DNA from: an uncultured Muribaculaceae bacterium
GTDB taxonomy: Bacteria > Bacteroidota > Bacteroidia > Bacteroidales > Muribaculaceae
Assembly (NCBI GenBank): GCA_910584905.1
Contig: CAJUCQ010000074.1
Coordinates: forward strand, 1-39,196
Direction of reading: 5' to 3'
Length of the DNA stretch: 39,196 nucleotides
Numbering within the stretch: position 1 is the stretch's first letter; the number at the start of each line of letters is the position of its first letter. The notes under the pieces were generated by a model. It did no database searches. It was not told the origin of the DNA and was given only the letters and a program-made list of their open reading frames with translations. Positions 7,766-16,411 of the stretch are shown here, piece by piece. Position numbers and translations under genes: made by a program.

Positions 7766-7998
7766 TTGTATTTCCGCATCAATTTTCAGTGATTATTTCC
7801 GTCCCGAATACCGGATGGATGAGGACATTGGCAATAAGGAGAGGAGTGCGATTAAGCGCATCCATGCCTCTCGCCTGTGGCATTCGCAACGGAATTGGGG
7901 GAATATGCGATTGATGCCGGGCGTTTGACATGGATGGAACTGACCGAGATTGATGCCGGGGGCCTATATAGATATAACCTACTACAAATCACCTGATT
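7766..7998. other. Intergenic stretch without a convincing gene
   Basis: A 65-codon frame (7731-7928) starts inside the tsf terminator and shows no family features, so I do not call it a gene. The phrase gattgatgccggg occurs with small changes near 7909 and 7947, perhaps a short direct repeat or decayed sequence. No promoter was recognised. Confidence 0.4.
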
Positions 7999-8106
7999 GT
8001 ACGGACGCAATTCAATGCTATTAACTTATGGCAATGTTATCAAAAACGGCCAAGGCCGGTTATGATAACATTGCCATAAGTTAATAGCATTGAATCACGT
8101 CCGTAC
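7999..8106. repeat. 108-base near-perfect palindrome, possible MITE or dual terminator
   Basis: Two 53-base arms (7999-8051 and 8054-8106) are inverted copies of each other around a 2-base centre (aa). They differ at only four positions. The outer ends read gtacggac and gtccgtac and the centre is acggcc aa ggccgg. It lies between the convergent tsf and hflX genes, 31 bases past the hflX stop. It is far longer than a normal terminator and AT-rich compared with its surroundings, so a miniature inverted-repeat mobile element is a good alternative. Confidence 0.85.
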
Positions 8107-8137
8107 TTTGGGCGTTGCTAACGAATTAGCCGCGGGG

Positions 8138-9370
8138 TCAGGAGTTTTCGCCGGGGAGTTCGTCGTATTTCTGATAGAGGAAGTCGTTGTAGGGGAAGCG
8201 CGTGAGGTGTATCTCGCGGGCCATAGCGTAGAGGCGTTGTTTGAGTTCGTCGATGTTGGTGCCTTTGCGGGCGGAGATAAAGACGCAATTGGAGTGCATG
8301 CGCGCCATCCACGTTTCTTTCAGTTCTTCGAGGCTTATGTTCTCGCGGGTTGCGGGCGTGAGGTCGTCGGCATCCTTCGGTTTGTAGGTGAAGGCGTCGA
8401 TTTTGTTGAATACGAGAAGTGTCGGTTTGTCGGCACCGCCGCAGACTTCGGCAAGGGTCTTGTTGACGACTTCAATCTGCTCTTCGAAGTTGGGGTGTGA
8501 AATGTCGACGACATGAACGAGGACGTCGGCTTCGCGCACTTCGTCGAGTGTGCTCTTGAAGGAGTCGACGAGGTGGGTTGGAAGTTTGCGGATAAAACCT
8601 ACGGTGTCGGTAAGGAGGAAGGGCAGGTTTTCGATTGTCACTTTCCTGACGGTTGTGTCGAGGGTTGCGAAGAGCTTGTTTTCGGCGAAGACGTCGCTCT
8701 TGCTCAGGAGGTTCATGAGGGTTGATTTCCCTACGTTTGTGTAGCCGACGAGGGCCACACGCGTGAGCTTTCCGCGGTTTTTTCGCTGTACGGCCTTCTG
8801 CCGGTCGATAGCTTTCAGCTCCTCTTTCAGGCGCGCGATTTTGTCGAGGATGATACGACGGTCGGTTTCAATCTGGGTTTCGCCGGGGCCTCGCATGCCG
8901 ATACCGCCGCGCTGACGCTCGAGGTGGGTCCACATGCGGGTGAGGCGCGGGAGGAGATACTGATACTGGGCGAGTTCGACCTGAGTCTTGGCGTTGGCTG
9001 TCTGGGCGCGACGCGCGAAAATATCGAGGATAAGACTCGTGCGGTCGAGAATCTTGACCTGAAGTTCTTTTTCTATGTTGGCGACTTGTTTTGTGGTGAG
9101 GTCGTCGTCGAAGATGACCATGCCTATTTCATTTTCCTCGACGTATGCTTTTATCTCCTCGAGTTTGCCTGAGCCGACGTATGTCCGGGGGTTCGGGTAG
9201 TCGAGTTTCTGGAGGAATGTAGCGATGGTCTCGGCGCCGGCCGTGTCGGCGAGGAAGGCGAGTTCGGCAAGATATTCTTTGGCTTTTATTTCGTCCTGCT
9301 TCGGGGTTACGAGTCCGACGAGGACTGCGCGTTCGGGAAGTTCCTGTCCCGGAGGTGTATGTTCAATCAT
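8138..9370 (-). CDS. hflX: Ribosome-associated GTPase HflX
   Basis: HflX binds the 50S subunit and in known species splits stalled ribosomes. The 410-residue protein has the HflX N-terminal domain, with PRTYVGSGKLEEI near residue 61, the glycine-rich linker GGIGMRGPGETQIETDRR (155-172), then the GTPase domain: P-loop GYTNVGKST (209-217), switch DTVGFI (255-260) and NKID (322-325). The start MIEHTPPGQELPERAVLVGL fits the family. It follows the ClC gene by 32 bases but has its own promoter at the end of that gene. Confidence 0.95.
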   Translation of the reverse strand: MIEHTPPGQELPERAVLVGLVTPKQDEIKAKEYLAELAFLADTAGAETIATFLQKLDYPNPRTYVGSGKLEEIKAYVEENEIGMVIFDDDLTTKQVANIEKELQVKILDRTSLILDIFARRAQTANAKTQVELAQYQYLLPRLTRMWTHLERQRGGIGMRGPGETQIETDRRIILDKIARLKEELKAIDRQKAVQRKNRGKLTRVALVGYTNVGKSTLMNLLSKSDVFAENKLFATLDTTVRKVTIENLPFLLTDTVGFIRKLPTHLVDSFKSTLDEVREADVLVHVVDISHPNFEEQIEVVNKTLAEVCGGADKPTLLVFNKIDAFTYKPKDADDLTPATRENISLEELKETWMARMHSNCVFISARKGTNIDELKQRLYAMAREIHLTRFPYNDFLYQKYDELPGENS

Positions 9371-9391
9371 ATCTATTTGTTGAGTTTAGTG

Positions 9392-9423
9392 CAAAATTAA
9401 CATTATTTTTTCTTACTGCCAAA
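9392..9423 (-). promoter_or_regulatory. Promoter of hflX, overlapping the 3' end of the ClC gene
   Basis: On the minus strand TTTG (9423-9420) and TAATTTTG (9399-9392) are 20 bases apart, matching the Bacteroidetes consensus. The upstream box lies within the last codons of the ClC gene (stop at 9405-9403). Confidence 0.6.
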
Positions 9424-10782
9424 AAAGCGCGTCGTGACGAGCCAAACAGTGAAATAAGAGCACACGGCGCATATCGAAATCGGCAGGAGCGAGGCGTATG
9501 AGCCCGTCATTTCGGTGGCGATGAAGATAGCCATGAAGGGTGCTTTAATTATTCCGGCCATTGCTCCGGCCATTGCGAAGAGGGCACAGTGGGCCGTGGG
9601 GATATCGACTCCGGGAATCAGATTGGCGACGATTCCGAACAGCAGTCCGGCCATCGCACCGGCAAACAGGGTCGGAGCAAACTCACCGGCCACACCGCCG
9701 CCGTAGACGGTGGCTCCGCAGGCCCAGCATTTTGCCAGCAGTATGCCTGCGACGACGGGGATAAGCGGGGCGGCGTGGATAGTGTGGCCGAGGGCGGCGA
9801 AGGGCGAGCTTTTTATCACGGTTGAGTCTATGCCGTTGACGATATGGCCTATCGCGCCGTAGCCTTCGCCATAGAGCGTCGGGAAGACAAAGAGGAGGAT
9901 GCCGATGGTGAGTCCGGCAATGAGGTTGCGCACCCACGGGCGGGAGATGGCGCTCAGACGCCGTCGCATACAGTCCATGACGCGGGAGTAATAGAGCGAG
10001 TAGATGCCGCACACGGCTCCGAGGATGACGGCCACGAGCATCATCCGAGAGTCGAAAGAGATTATGCCCATATAGTCGAGGTCGGTATGACCGCCGTCGA
10101 GTGCGTAGGCCACCATACCTCCGGCGAGGCATGCCACGGCAAGCGCCACAGCGGCAAGGGCCGAAAGATCAATGGCAAGCCATTCGATGACAAAAAACAT
10201 GCCTCCGACGGGTGCTTTGAATATCGCTGCAATCCCCGCGCCCGAGCCTATGGCCACAAGGAGGCGCAGCGTCGATGAGTCGACGCCGAATATACGTCCG
10301 AGGTTGCTCCCTATCGCAGCGCCGGAGCTGGCGATAGGGCCTTCGGAGCCGGCGGAGCCTCCGAATCCGAGCGTGACCGTCGAGGCCAGCAGGGGGGCAA
10401 TAATACGCCTCGGGCGCAGATACAACTCGTTGGAGGCCAATGCGTTTTTAATCCGCTCGGTCCCGTCGGAAATGTTGCGTTTCAAAATCCTGCGCATGAA
10501 GAGTCCCGAGAGACATATCCCCGCCACGGGGACGGCCACAAGCCAAGGGTTCATGCCCTCCATGCGCAGGTGGGCTGTGACAAGGCGCGAGAGCCAAGCG
10601 ATGGCGAGTTTGAAGAGCCAAGCCGTCACCCCGGAGCATAATCCCGTGGCGAACGCGAGCGACAGCAACAGCGGCGCGCCTTGCGCTCTGAAATTGCGTC
10701 TCACGAATCGTGCAAGAATCCCGTCATCGCCCGTTTGAGCGACGACAGGTTTGGCATCATTATGTGAGGGCACGAAATTCAT
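9403..10782 (-). CDS. ClC-family chloride channel or transporter
   Basis: The 459-residue protein has the many hydrophobic helices of the ClC family and would sit in the inner membrane. The gating glutamate motif is present as GSAGSEGPIASSGA (E147, equal to E148 of the E. coli protein), followed by GAGIAAIFKAPVGGMFFVIEW and the late APFMAIFIATEMTGSY. Two features are odd. The first selectivity motif GSGIP is replaced by SDGTE (105-109), and the proton glutamate E203 of antiporters corresponds to W201. This argues against a normal two-chloride/one-proton exchanger. No CBS domains follow. It is the upstream partner of hflX on the minus strand. Confidence 0.88.
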   Translation of the reverse strand: MNFVPSHNDAKPVVAQTGDDGILARFVRRNFRAQGAPLLLSLAFATGLCSGVTAWLFKLAIAWLSRLVTAHLRMEGMNPWLVAVPVAGICLSGLFMRRILKRNISDGTERIKNALASNELYLRPRRIIAPLLASTVTLGFGGSAGSEGPIASSGAAIGSNLGRIFGVDSSTLRLLVAIGSGAGIAAIFKAPVGGMFFVIEWLAIDLSALAAVALAVACLAGGMVAYALDGGHTDLDYMGIISFDSRMMLVAVILGAVCGIYSLYYSRVMDCMRRRLSAISRPWVRNLIAGLTIGILLFVFPTLYGEGYGAIGHIVNGIDSTVIKSSPFAALGHTIHAAPLIPVVAGILLAKCWACGATVYGGGVAGEFAPTLFAGAMAGLLFGIVANLIPGVDIPTAHCALFAMAGAMAGIIKAPFMAIFIATEMTGSYASLLPISICAVCSYFTVWLVTTRFFGSKKK

Positions 10783-11079
10783 AGGAGCGATTTATTCCCC
10801 GGGACGAGAAGGGGCTTTCCATTAAGAAACGCGCGGGCGGGCGTATCTGTTTGCCCGCACACGAGAAATGCATCTACACAAGCATTGAAATAATAAATAA
10901 CGTTAATAATAATTAAAAAAGAGTTGTTTAACGACATACCCTACACATCTAATTATAAAATAGGCTGAATTTTTTGTATCTTTGCAGAAAGAACTTCAAA
11001 CACCTGCGAAGGAGGGGGCTCACAGCTTCCTCCTCGTTGTATAAACCAAGCCTCCAAGCGGCCTCCGGGCCTGACCGAA
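10783..11079. other. Divergent spacer between the ClC gene and rimP, with the rimP promoter
   Basis: The spacer is AT-rich from about 10885 to 10985. TATCTTTG at 10977-10984 matches the TAnnTTTG box for the plus-strand rimP operon, though no clear TTTG lies 19-22 bases upstream. The leader that follows (about 95 bases) has a purine-rich ggaggggg and a cctcc that could pair weakly. I found no clear promoter for the ClC gene on the other strand. Confidence 0.5.
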
Positions 11080-11568
11080 ATGATAGACAAAGAACTACTC
11101 ACCCACACCATCACTCAGGCCCTTGAGGGCACGGACCTCTACCTCGTAGAGCTTCGCATCAGCGCGGGCAATGAAATCAACGTAGAAATCGACTCCGACA
11201 GCACCGTTGACATCGACAAATGCGTGGCTCTAACCCGTCGAATCGAAGAAGTATTCGACCGCGACACCGAGGACTACGAACTCGAGGTAGGCTCAGCCGG
11301 CCTCACATCGCCGCTAAAGGTGCTTCGTCAGTACGAAAAAAACATCGGCAACGAGATGGTGGTTCTCACGCGCGACGGCCGCAAGCTCCACGGCGTGCTC
11401 AGCTCGGCGCGGTCGTCGGACCCCACCGATCCCCGCGCCGTCGACTTCACGCTTACGGTGCAGACCAAGGTCAAAGAGCCTGGAGCCAAGCGCCCGGTGA
11501 TGCGCGCCGAAGAAATCGAACTCACCTCCGGCGGATGCAAGTCGGTGGTTTATGACCTGAAATTCTGA
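11080..11568 (+). CDS. rimP: Ribosome maturation factor RimP
   Basis: RimP helps assemble the 30S subunit. The 162-residue protein has the family layout: VELRISAGNEINVEIDSDSTVDIDKCVALTRRIEE in the N-terminal alpha/beta domain (pieces shown), then YELEVGSAGLTSPL, the usual EVSSPG-type turn, and a C-terminal beta barrel with GRKLHGVL. It heads the rimP-nusA-infB cluster, an arrangement conserved in many bacteria, and is 50 bases upstream of nusA. Confidence 0.92.
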   Translation: MIDKELLTHTITQALEGTDLYLVELRISAGNEINVEIDSDSTVDIDKCVALTRRIEEVFDRDTEDYELEVGSAGLTSPLKVLRQYEKNIGNEMVVLTRDGRKLHGVLSSARSSDPTDPRAVDFTLTVQTKVKEPGAKRPVMRAEEIELTSGGCKSVVYDLKF

Positions 11569-11618
11569 ATCCCTCCCCGAGAGGACAACATACGGACAAT
11601 AACTAAAAAAACATATAA

Positions 11619-12935
11619 ATGGCAAAGAAAGAGGAAACTCCCAATATGGTGGAGCAGTTCTCGGAGTTCAAAGAGCTCAAGAACATCGACAAGACCACAA
11701 TGATCAGCGTGCTGGAAGAATCGTTCCGCAACGTCCTCGCCAAAATGTTCGGCACGGACGAGAACCTCGACGTGATTCTGAATCCGGACAAAGGCTTTGT
11801 GCAGATATTCCAGAACCTTACGGTCGTGCCTGACGGCGAGGTTGACAACCCCAACCTTCAGATTTCGCTGAGCGACGCCCGCGCCGACGATGACCCCGAA
11901 GCCGAAGTGGGCGAAGAACACTCCCGCGAGATAATCTTCGAGAAATTCGGCCGCCGCGCCATCCTCAACCTTCGCCAGACACTCCAGAGCCGCATTCTCG
12001 ACCTGCAGAAGGAGGCCGTGTACGCAAAGTTCAAGGACCTCGAAGGCGAGCTGGTCACGGGCGAAGTGTATCAGACATGGAGCCGCGAGACCCTGCTTCT
12101 GGACACCGACAACAACGAGCTTCTTCTGCCGAAGAACGAATCCATCCCAGGCGACTTCTTCCGCAAGGGCGAGACTGTGCGCGCCGTGGTGAGCAACGTC
12201 GACAACAAGAACAACAACCCCAAAATCACCGTCAGCCGCACGAGCCCCAACTTCCTGCGCCGCCTCTTCGAGCTTGAAGTGCCCGAAATCCACGACGGGC
12301 TCATCAGCATCAAGGCCGTGGCCCGCATCCCGGGCGAACGCGCCAAAATCGCCGTCGAAAGCTACGACGACCGCATCGACCCCGTAGGCGCCTGCGTAGG
12401 CGTGAAAGGCTCGCGCATCCACGGCATCGTACGCGAACTGCGCAACGAGAACATCGACGTGATCCACTTCACGACCAACCCCTCGCTCCTCATCCAGCGC
12501 GCTCTCTCTCCGGCACGCATCTCGACCATCCGTGTCGACGAAGAAACGAAGAAAGCCGAGGTGTTCCTCCGCCCTGAAGAAGTGTCGCTCGCAATCGGCA
12601 AAGGCGGCCAGAACATCAAACTGGCACAGATGCTCACGGGCTACACCATCGACGTGTACCGCGACACGGAAATGATCTATGAAGACGATATCTTCCTCGA
12701 CGACTTCAAGGACGAAATCGACGGCTGGGTAATCGACGCCCTCAAGGACATGGGATGCGTTACGGCTCAGGCCGTGCTCCATACCTCGCGTCAGGAACTC
12801 ATCGACAAGAGCGACCTTGAGGAGAACACTATCGACGACGTGATTGCCATCCTGCGCCGCGAATACGAAGACGAGGAAGAGCCTGCCGAAGAGCCCGAAG
12901 CTCCGGCCGAAGAAGAAGAGAAAGCCGGAGAGTAA
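11619..12935 (+). CDS. nusA: Transcription termination/antitermination factor NusA
   Basis: NusA binds RNA polymerase and nascent RNA and tunes pausing, termination and antitermination. The 438-residue protein has the N-terminal RNA polymerase binding domain, an S1 domain around GELVTGEVYQTWSRETLL, and two KH domains with VGACVGVKGSRIHGIVREL and VSLAIGKGGQNIKLAQMLTG. The tail from about residue 410 is strongly acidic (EDEEEPAEEPEAPAEEEE), as often in Bacteroidetes. It lies between rimP and infB and 81 bases before infB. Confidence 0.96.
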   Translation: MAKKEETPNMVEQFSEFKELKNIDKTTMISVLEESFRNVLAKMFGTDENLDVILNPDKGFVQIFQNLTVVPDGEVDNPNLQISLSDARADDDPEAEVGEEHSREIIFEKFGRRAILNLRQTLQSRILDLQKEAVYAKFKDLEGELVTGEVYQTWSRETLLLDTDNNELLLPKNESIPGDFFRKGETVRAVVSNVDNKNNNPKITVSRTSPNFLRRLFELEVPEIHDGLISIKAVARIPGERAKIAVESYDDRIDPVGACVGVKGSRIHGIVRELRNENIDVIHFTTNPSLLIQRALSPARISTIRVDEETKKAEVFLRPEEVSLAIGKGGQNIKLAQMLTGYTIDVYRDTEMIYEDDIFLDDFKDEIDGWVIDALKDMGCVTAQAVLHTSRQELIDKSDLEENTIDDVIAILRREYEDEEEPAEEPEAPAEEEEKAGE

Positions 12936-13016
12936 ACGCCTCCGCCCCTCAACCGGCTTCACGCCTCATCTTCGAACAACTCTTTCCTCTTAACCTCAAA
13001 CACCTAAAAAATATAT

Positions 13017-15980
13017 ATGGCGAAAGTCAAAATCAGCAATATCGCAAGAGACCTGAACATCTCCGTTGAGACTGTTTATGACTCCCTGCGCAAAAAGAAC
13101 ATCAGTGTCGTCGAAACCCCCAACACCCGTCTGGAAGAGGAGGTCGTCAACATGCTGATGGATGAATTTCAGGCCGACCGCGCGCTCAAAAACAGCGTGC
13201 CTTCCGCCCGCAAGAAAGCAGCCGAACCCGCTCCCCGCGCCGAGGAGAAGCCGTCCGCACCCAAGGCCGGCACCCCGGTCGAGAGCGTGCGCACCGGCGG
13301 CCCCCGCATCCTCGGCAAAATAGAGCTTGACAAGCACGGCAACCCCGTGCGTCCCAAGCCCGAAGCTCCTAAAGCCGAAGCCGCCCCAACCGCCGCTCCG
13401 GCGCCTGAGGCCCCCAAAGCCGAGGCACCCAAGACCGAAGCGCCCAAAGAGGAAGCCCCCAAGGTCGAAACACCCGCTCCCGCCAAAGCCGAAGCGGCTC
13501 CGGCTCCGGCCGCCGAGGCCCCCAAGGCCGAAGAACCCAAAGCCGAAAGCGCACCCGTAAAAGCCGCTCCCGAAGCAAGCGAAGCTCCCGCCTCGCCGGC
13601 TCCTGAAAAGGCCGAATCCGCCGAGGCTGCTCCCGCCGCAAGCTCCAACGAGGAGACTGCAGAGGATCCGAAGACCGAAATCTTCACCCTCGGCGCCCCC
13701 AAGACTGTGACAGCGCCCAAGGTTATCGGCAAAATCGACCTCTCGGCCATCAACCAAAGCGTGCGCCCCAAGAAAAAGACCAAAGAAGAACGCCGCAACG
13801 AGCGTCAGGGCGAAGGCGACCGCAAGAAGCGCCGCCGCATCACCGGCAAAGAACGCGTCGACATCGAGAAGGCCGGTCAGGGCGTAGCGTCGGTAAGCGC
13901 CGACAGCAACCGCGGCAACGGCGGCGGACGCAACCAGAACGGCGGCAACCGCGGCAACGACAATAATCAGGGCGGACGCGGCCAGAACGGCGGCGGACGC
14001 AACGGCGGACGCGGCAACGATAACCAAGGCGGACGCGGCCAGCGCCGCAACGCTCCGGCTCCCCAGCCCGAAGTCAGCGACGAGGACGTATCGAAGCAGG
14101 TAAAAGAAACCCTCGCACGCCTCACGGCCAAAGACAAAGGCTCAAAGAAGGGTGCGAAATGGCGCAAAGAAAAGCGCGAAGCCAACGCCCAGCGCGAACG
14201 CGAAGCCCAGCGCGCCGAACAGGCCGAAAGCTCCGTTCTCAAGCTCACGGAGTTTGTGACCGTGCATGACCTCGCGATAATGATGGACGTAGCCATCAAT
14301 CAGGTCATCGCCACGTGCATGAACCTCGGCGTAATGGTAAGTATCAACCAGCGCCTCGACGCCGAGACCATCAACATCGTTGCCGAGGAATTCGGCTTCA
14401 CCACGGAGTACGTTTCGGCCGAAGTCGCCGACGCCATCCATCAGGAAGAAGACACCGAGGAAGACCTCGAGAGCCGTCCGCCGGTAGTGACCGTCATGGG
14501 CCACGTCGACCACGGCAAAACGTCGCTCCTCGACTACATCCGCAAGGCCAACGTCATCGCAGGCGAGGCCGGCGGCATCACCCAGCATATCGGCTCTTAC
14601 AGCGTGACACTCGCCGACGGACGCCACATCACCTTCCTCGACACGCCGGGCCACGAAGCATTCACGGCCATGCGTGCCCGCGGCGCCAAGGTGACCGACA
14701 TCTGTATCATCATCGTCGCCGCCGACGACTCGGTGATGCCCCAGACCGTCGAGGCCATCAACCATGCTTCGGCCGCCGGCGTTCCCATCGTCTTCGCCAT
14801 CAACAAGATAGACAAACCGCACGCCAACCCCGACAAAATCAAGGAGGAACTTGCGGCAATGAACTATCTCGTCGAAGACTGGGGCGGCAAATACCAGAGT
14901 CAGGACATCTCGGCCAAGCAGGGTATCGGCGTCGACGAACTGATGGAAAAGGTGCTTCTTGAAGCCGAAATGCTCGACCTCAAGGCCAACCCCAACCGCA
15001 ACGCCGTCGGCACGATTATCGAATCGTCGCTCGACAAGGGCCGCGGCTATGTGGCCAACGTTCTTATTCAGAACGGCACGCTCCGCGTAGGCGACATCGT
15101 CCTCGCCGGCAACCACTTCGGCAAAATCAAGGCGATGTTCAACGAACGCAACCAGCGCATCAAGGAAGCCGGACCGGCTATGCCGGCGCTTATCCTCGGC
15201 CTCAACGGCGCTCCCACGGCTGGCGACACCTTCAATGTGCTCTCCACCGAACAGGAAGCCCGCGAAATCGCCAACAAGCGCGAACAGCTCCAGCGCGAAC
15301 AGGGCCTGCGCACGACCAAGATTCTCACCCTTGAGGACATCGGCCGCCGCCGCGCCATCGGCAACTTCCAAGAGCTCAACATCATCGTCAAGGGCGACGT
15401 TGACGGCTCTATCGAAGCACTCGCCGACTCGCTCATCAAGCTGTCGACCGAAGAAATTCAGGTCAATGTGCTCCACAAGGCAGTGGGCGAAATTTCGGAA
15501 AGCGACGTCACGCTTGCCGCCGCCTCCGACGCCGTCATCATCGGCTTCCAAGTGCGCCCGTCGCAGGCTGCGCGCCGCGCCGCCGAACGCGAAGGCGTCG
15601 ACATACGCCTCTATTCGGTAATCTATCAGGCTATCGAAGAGGTAAAGGACGCCATGGCCGGCATGCTTGCCCCCGAACTCAAGGAAGAAGTCACCGGCAC
15701 GGCCGAAGTGCTCGAGACGTACAAGATATCGAAAGTGGGCACCATCGCCGGTGCCATCGTCCGCGACGGCAAAATCAAGCGCGCAAGCAAGGTTCGCCTC
15801 ATCCGCGAAGGCATCGTCCGCTACACTGGCGAGCTGGGCTCGCTCAAGCGCTTCAAAGACGACGTCAAGGAGGTGCTTTCGGGCTACGACTGCGGCCTTT
15901 CGATTGCCGGTTACAACGACATCCAGATCGGCGATATCATCGAAGGCTTCGAAGAAGTGGAAGTGTCCCGCGAACTCTGA
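13017..15980 (+). CDS. infB: Translation initiation factor IF-2
   Basis: IF-2 is the GTPase that brings initiator tRNA to the ribosome and promotes subunit joining. The 987-residue protein starts with the IF2_N helical domain (MAKVKISNIARDLNISVETV). A long disordered region follows, first rich in Ala, Pro, Lys and Glu (about 60-220), then rich in Gly, Asn and Arg (about 295-345). The G domain has GHVDHGKT (495-502), DTPGH (542-546) and NKID (596-599), followed by the beta-barrel and C2 domains. Length is at the upper end but normal for Bacteroidales. Its stop overlaps the folK start (TGATG). Confidence 0.97.
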   Translation: MAKVKISNIARDLNISVETVYDSLRKKNISVVETPNTRLEEEVVNMLMDEFQADRALKNSVPSARKKAAEPAPRAEEKPSAPKAGTPVESVRTGGPRILGKIELDKHGNPVRPKPEAPKAEAAPTAAPAPEAPKAEAPKTEAPKEEAPKVETPAPAKAEAAPAPAAEAPKAEEPKAESAPVKAAPEASEAPASPAPEKAESAEAAPAASSNEETAEDPKTEIFTLGAPKTVTAPKVIGKIDLSAINQSVRPKKKTKEERRNERQGEGDRKKRRRITGKERVDIEKAGQGVASVSADSNRGNGGGRNQNGGNRGNDNNQGGRGQNGGGRNGGRGNDNQGGRGQRRNAPAPQPEVSDEDVSKQVKETLARLTAKDKGSKKGAKWRKEKREANAQREREAQRAEQAESSVLKLTEFVTVHDLAIMMDVAINQVIATCMNLGVMVSINQRLDAETINIVAEEFGFTTEYVSAEVADAIHQEEDTEEDLESRPPVVTVMGHVDHGKTSLLDYIRKANVIAGEAGGITQHIGSYSVTLADGRHITFLDTPGHEAFTAMRARGAKVTDICIIIVAADDSVMPQTVEAINHASAAGVPIVFAINKIDKPHANPDKIKEELAAMNYLVEDWGGKYQSQDISAKQGIGVDELMEKVLLEAEMLDLKANPNRNAVGTIIESSLDKGRGYVANVLIQNGTLRVGDIVLAGNHFGKIKAMFNERNQRIKEAGPAMPALILGLNGAPTAGDTFNVLSTEQEAREIANKREQLQREQGLRTTKILTLEDIGRRRAIGNFQELNIIVKGDVDGSIEALADSLIKLSTEEIQVNVLHKAVGEISESDVTLAAASDAVIIGFQVRPSQAARRAAEREGVDIRLYSVIYQAIEEVKDAMAGMLAPELKEEVTGTAEVLETYKISKVGTIAGAIVRDGKIKRASKVRLIREGIVRYTGELGSLKRFKDDVKEVLSGYDCGLSIAGYNDIQIGDIIEGFEEVEVSREL

Positions 15981-16411
15981 TGCGCCTGCATCTGAACATA
16001 GGATCGAACAGCGGCAACCGCGAATCCCGCATACGGGAGGCGGTTGCCGCTGTCGCATTATATTTTTCCATGCATGGCGGAAAGGTCATGCTGTCGGCAC
16101 CCCTTCGCTCGGCGCCGTGGGGCTACGAATCGGATAATGAATTTATCAACATAGGCCTCAGGGCCGACCTCGGGGGAGAAGCCTCGGAGGGGCGAGTTCT
16201 TGAAATTTTCCGTGCGCTCAGGCGCATAGAGCAGTCGATATGCTCCGCACCTCACCGCAATGCCGACGGGACGTACCGCGACCGCGAGATTGACATCGAT
16301 CTTATTGCCGTCGCCGGCTTTGCCATGGCCACGGACGAACTCACAGTGCCCCACCCTCGCGCCCGCGAACGCGCTTTCGTAATGGAGCCGATGCGCGCGC
16401 TTGAGGGTTAG
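15980..16411 (+). CDS. folK: Folate biosynthesis kinase FolK (HPPK)
   Basis: HPPK moves pyrophosphate from ATP to 6-hydroxymethyl-7,8-dihydropterin in folate synthesis. The 143-residue protein has the N-terminal LNIGSNSGNR (usual GSN-x-G-x-R), SAPWGYESDNEFINIGL, and the signature DREIDIDLI with the magnesium-binding aspartates, then VPHPRARERAFVMEP. The ATG at 15980 shares one base with the infB stop, which suggests translational coupling. It is slightly short compared with E. coli FolK (159). Its stop overlaps the stop of the opposite HD-domain gene. Confidence 0.9.
   Translation: MRLHLNIGSNSGNRESRIREAVAAVALYFSMHGGKVMLSAPLRSAPWGYESDNEFINIGLRADLGGEASEGRVLEIFRALRRIEQSICSAPHRNADGTYRDREIDIDLIAVAGFAMATDELTVPHPRARERAFVMEPMRALEG

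Noticed and set aside
6610..7782. 390-codon minus-strand frame opposite tsf
   Set aside because: tsf is unmistakable on the plus strand. The antisense frame is open because codons here favour C or G in the third position.
7731..7928. 65-codon plus-strand frame after tsf
   Set aside because: Its start lies within the tsf terminator stem and the protein has no recognisable features.
11550..12962. 470-codon minus-strand frame opposite nusA
   Set aside because: Antisense to NusA with its KH motifs. No independent evidence.
13900..14050. Repeats in infB looking like a tandem array
   Set aside because: They are in-frame Gly-Asn-Arg-rich codons of the disordered IF-2 region, common in this group, and not a CRISPR or a separate repeat element.
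14142..16058. 638-codon minus-strand frame opposite infB
   Set aside because: It is a shadow of the IF-2 GTPase and later domains, for the same codon-use reason. It has no signal, domain or start context.
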